NCBI GenBank assembly: GCA_921293015.1
Contig: OV121091.1
Span: forward strand, 10,755,755 to 10,819,754
DNA length: 64,000 nt
Reading direction: 5' to 3'
Origin: Phorcus lineatus
Taxonomy: Eukaryota > Mollusca > Gastropoda > Trochida > Trochidae
Part shown: positions 63,035-64,000 of the stretch, piece by piece
Numbering within the stretch: position 1 is the first letter of the stretch
Layout: each line of letters starts with the position of its first letter
The notes under the pieces: generated by a model
What the model saw: the letters and a program-made list of their open reading frames with translations, nothing else
What the model was told of the DNA's origin: nothing
Database searches by the model: none
Program-made: the position numbers and the translations under genes

Positions 63035-63160
63035 CGGGAGCCGCAGGTGGTTAGGGGTTACTAGAGTTGTCTCGCTCATGAAGTTCCAGGTTGTTCATTT
63101 CATTTATTGATCGGGTTGTATCTATAGAACACACACGGACGGACGGGGACGGTAGAGTGG
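63035..63160 (+). repeat. Possible SINE or dispersed repeat fragment
   Basis: A GC-richer stretch with an A-box-like 'gcaggtggttaggggtta', then 'tctcgctc' and 'aagttccagg' (a poor B box), then 'acacacggacggacggggac'. The style resembles a tRNA-derived repeat with a CGGA-rich tail. Its boundaries and family are uncertain. Confidence 0.3.
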
Positions 63161-64000
63161 TAGTAATACTCTCATAAGTATAAATGGTTACAACAATGTT
63201 GTAGAACTATATCCCTTAAATACCATATTTAAGCATGATGCTAAGTGTAGTTGTATGTAATATGTTTAAAGCTTGGTTTGATATTAAATTTAGGGGTAAT
63301 TAATGCACTACAAACAAACCCAATATAAAAAACAGAATGGATCGATCTCCATTCTTACACGACTATGCAGAAAAATAATGACGAACTATTTTGCCATGCG
63401 AAACACCAATGTGATAAGGTCTAACCAGTACAGATCAAACTCATATTTACTTCATTGAGGATGATATCAACAGAAGACTGATTTTCAATATCGTCAGAGT
63501 TACGATTTTGACGTGAATACATGGGTTGACCAACAAGGACATCCCAATCAAGGGAACTTACTCTTAAATAAGTTGTTTACTACAAAAGAACTGTTTGAAA
63601 TTTGCTGAAAGCCAGACCAGAACTATTTAACTTGTGTCATTGTTGAGGACACTGTGCCAGGAAATATGGTCACTTGTCAATTAAAGGCGGGAGGGTCTTT
63701 TGCAAAATTGAAGAAAAAGGTCGCTTCTGTTCATTTGCAGAATTGCTATCACATTAAGAAACGAGGTCGGTTTGAAATTAGATTTAGGGATAAAACGATT
63801 GCATAAAACCTAGAATAAAACCTAGAATAGATTTATAAATTTCATCAACTATAGGTTTCAAGAATGGCGGTAAAATTTGATATTGGAATCCATTTTGTCT
63901 TCAAGTCACAGTAAACAGGTAAACAGTAAGTTCACCGAGTGCAGTTTGTATACGAATCCATTAATATTGACCATGGTTGTCCTTGATGAAAGGCGGCTAT
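63161..64000. other. AT-rich DNA, nothing recognised
   Basis: No gene or repeat is recognised up to the window edge. The phrase 'aaaacctagaata' is duplicated in tandem near 63,806-63,830. Confidence 0.4.

Overview
This window looks like non-coding DNA from an invertebrate animal genome, most likely a bivalve or other marine mollusc. It is AT-rich. It has no operons, ribosome binding sites or long intact reading frames. It carries decayed non-LTR retrotransposons, a tRNA-headed SINE with a body of the kind seen in molluscs and other marine invertebrates, a deleted mariner element and (AT)n microsatellites. The taxon is inferred from repeat style, not from a gene. I recognise no complete protein-coding gene. 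The sequence is best read as intergenic or large-intron DNA, with a few possible short exons.

Layout. 0.5-1.3 kb: diverged local repeats. 2.57-4.15 kb: minus-strand L1/Tx1-like LINE relic with reverse transcriptase motifs. 5.5-7.5 kb: small repeat fragments and two possible exons. 10.2-13.6 kb and 21.4-29.6 kb: at least five short homologous blocks in the same order and orientation, which suggests an old, heavily eroded segmental duplication. 14.5-14.7 kb: two AT microsatellites around a 28-bp duplication. 17.2-18.0 kb: a CpG-dense patch, the most promoter-like place in the window. 26.7 kb: a 41-bp inverted repeat. 32.0-34.65 kb: an older duplication, with one copy holding a 353-bp deletion derivative of a mariner transposon.

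34,683-41,177 is the outstanding structure: a 2,165-bp unit present exactly three times head to tail, with no difference seen between copies and no shared bases at the junctions. It directly follows the older duplication and lies about 0.6 kb before a SINE at 41.77 kb. It is either a very recent tandem amplification or an assembly artefact.

42-54 kb is mostly featureless. 54.25-55.49 kb holds the 3' part of a plus-strand LINE of another clade, with its own 3' end and AATAAA. Just after it are two related exon-like segments (55.70 and 55.92 kb). The second has a good splice acceptor, a 26-codon frame, a stop and a downstream AATAAA. It is the best candidate for a real terminal exon. No pathway or gene interaction can be deduced.
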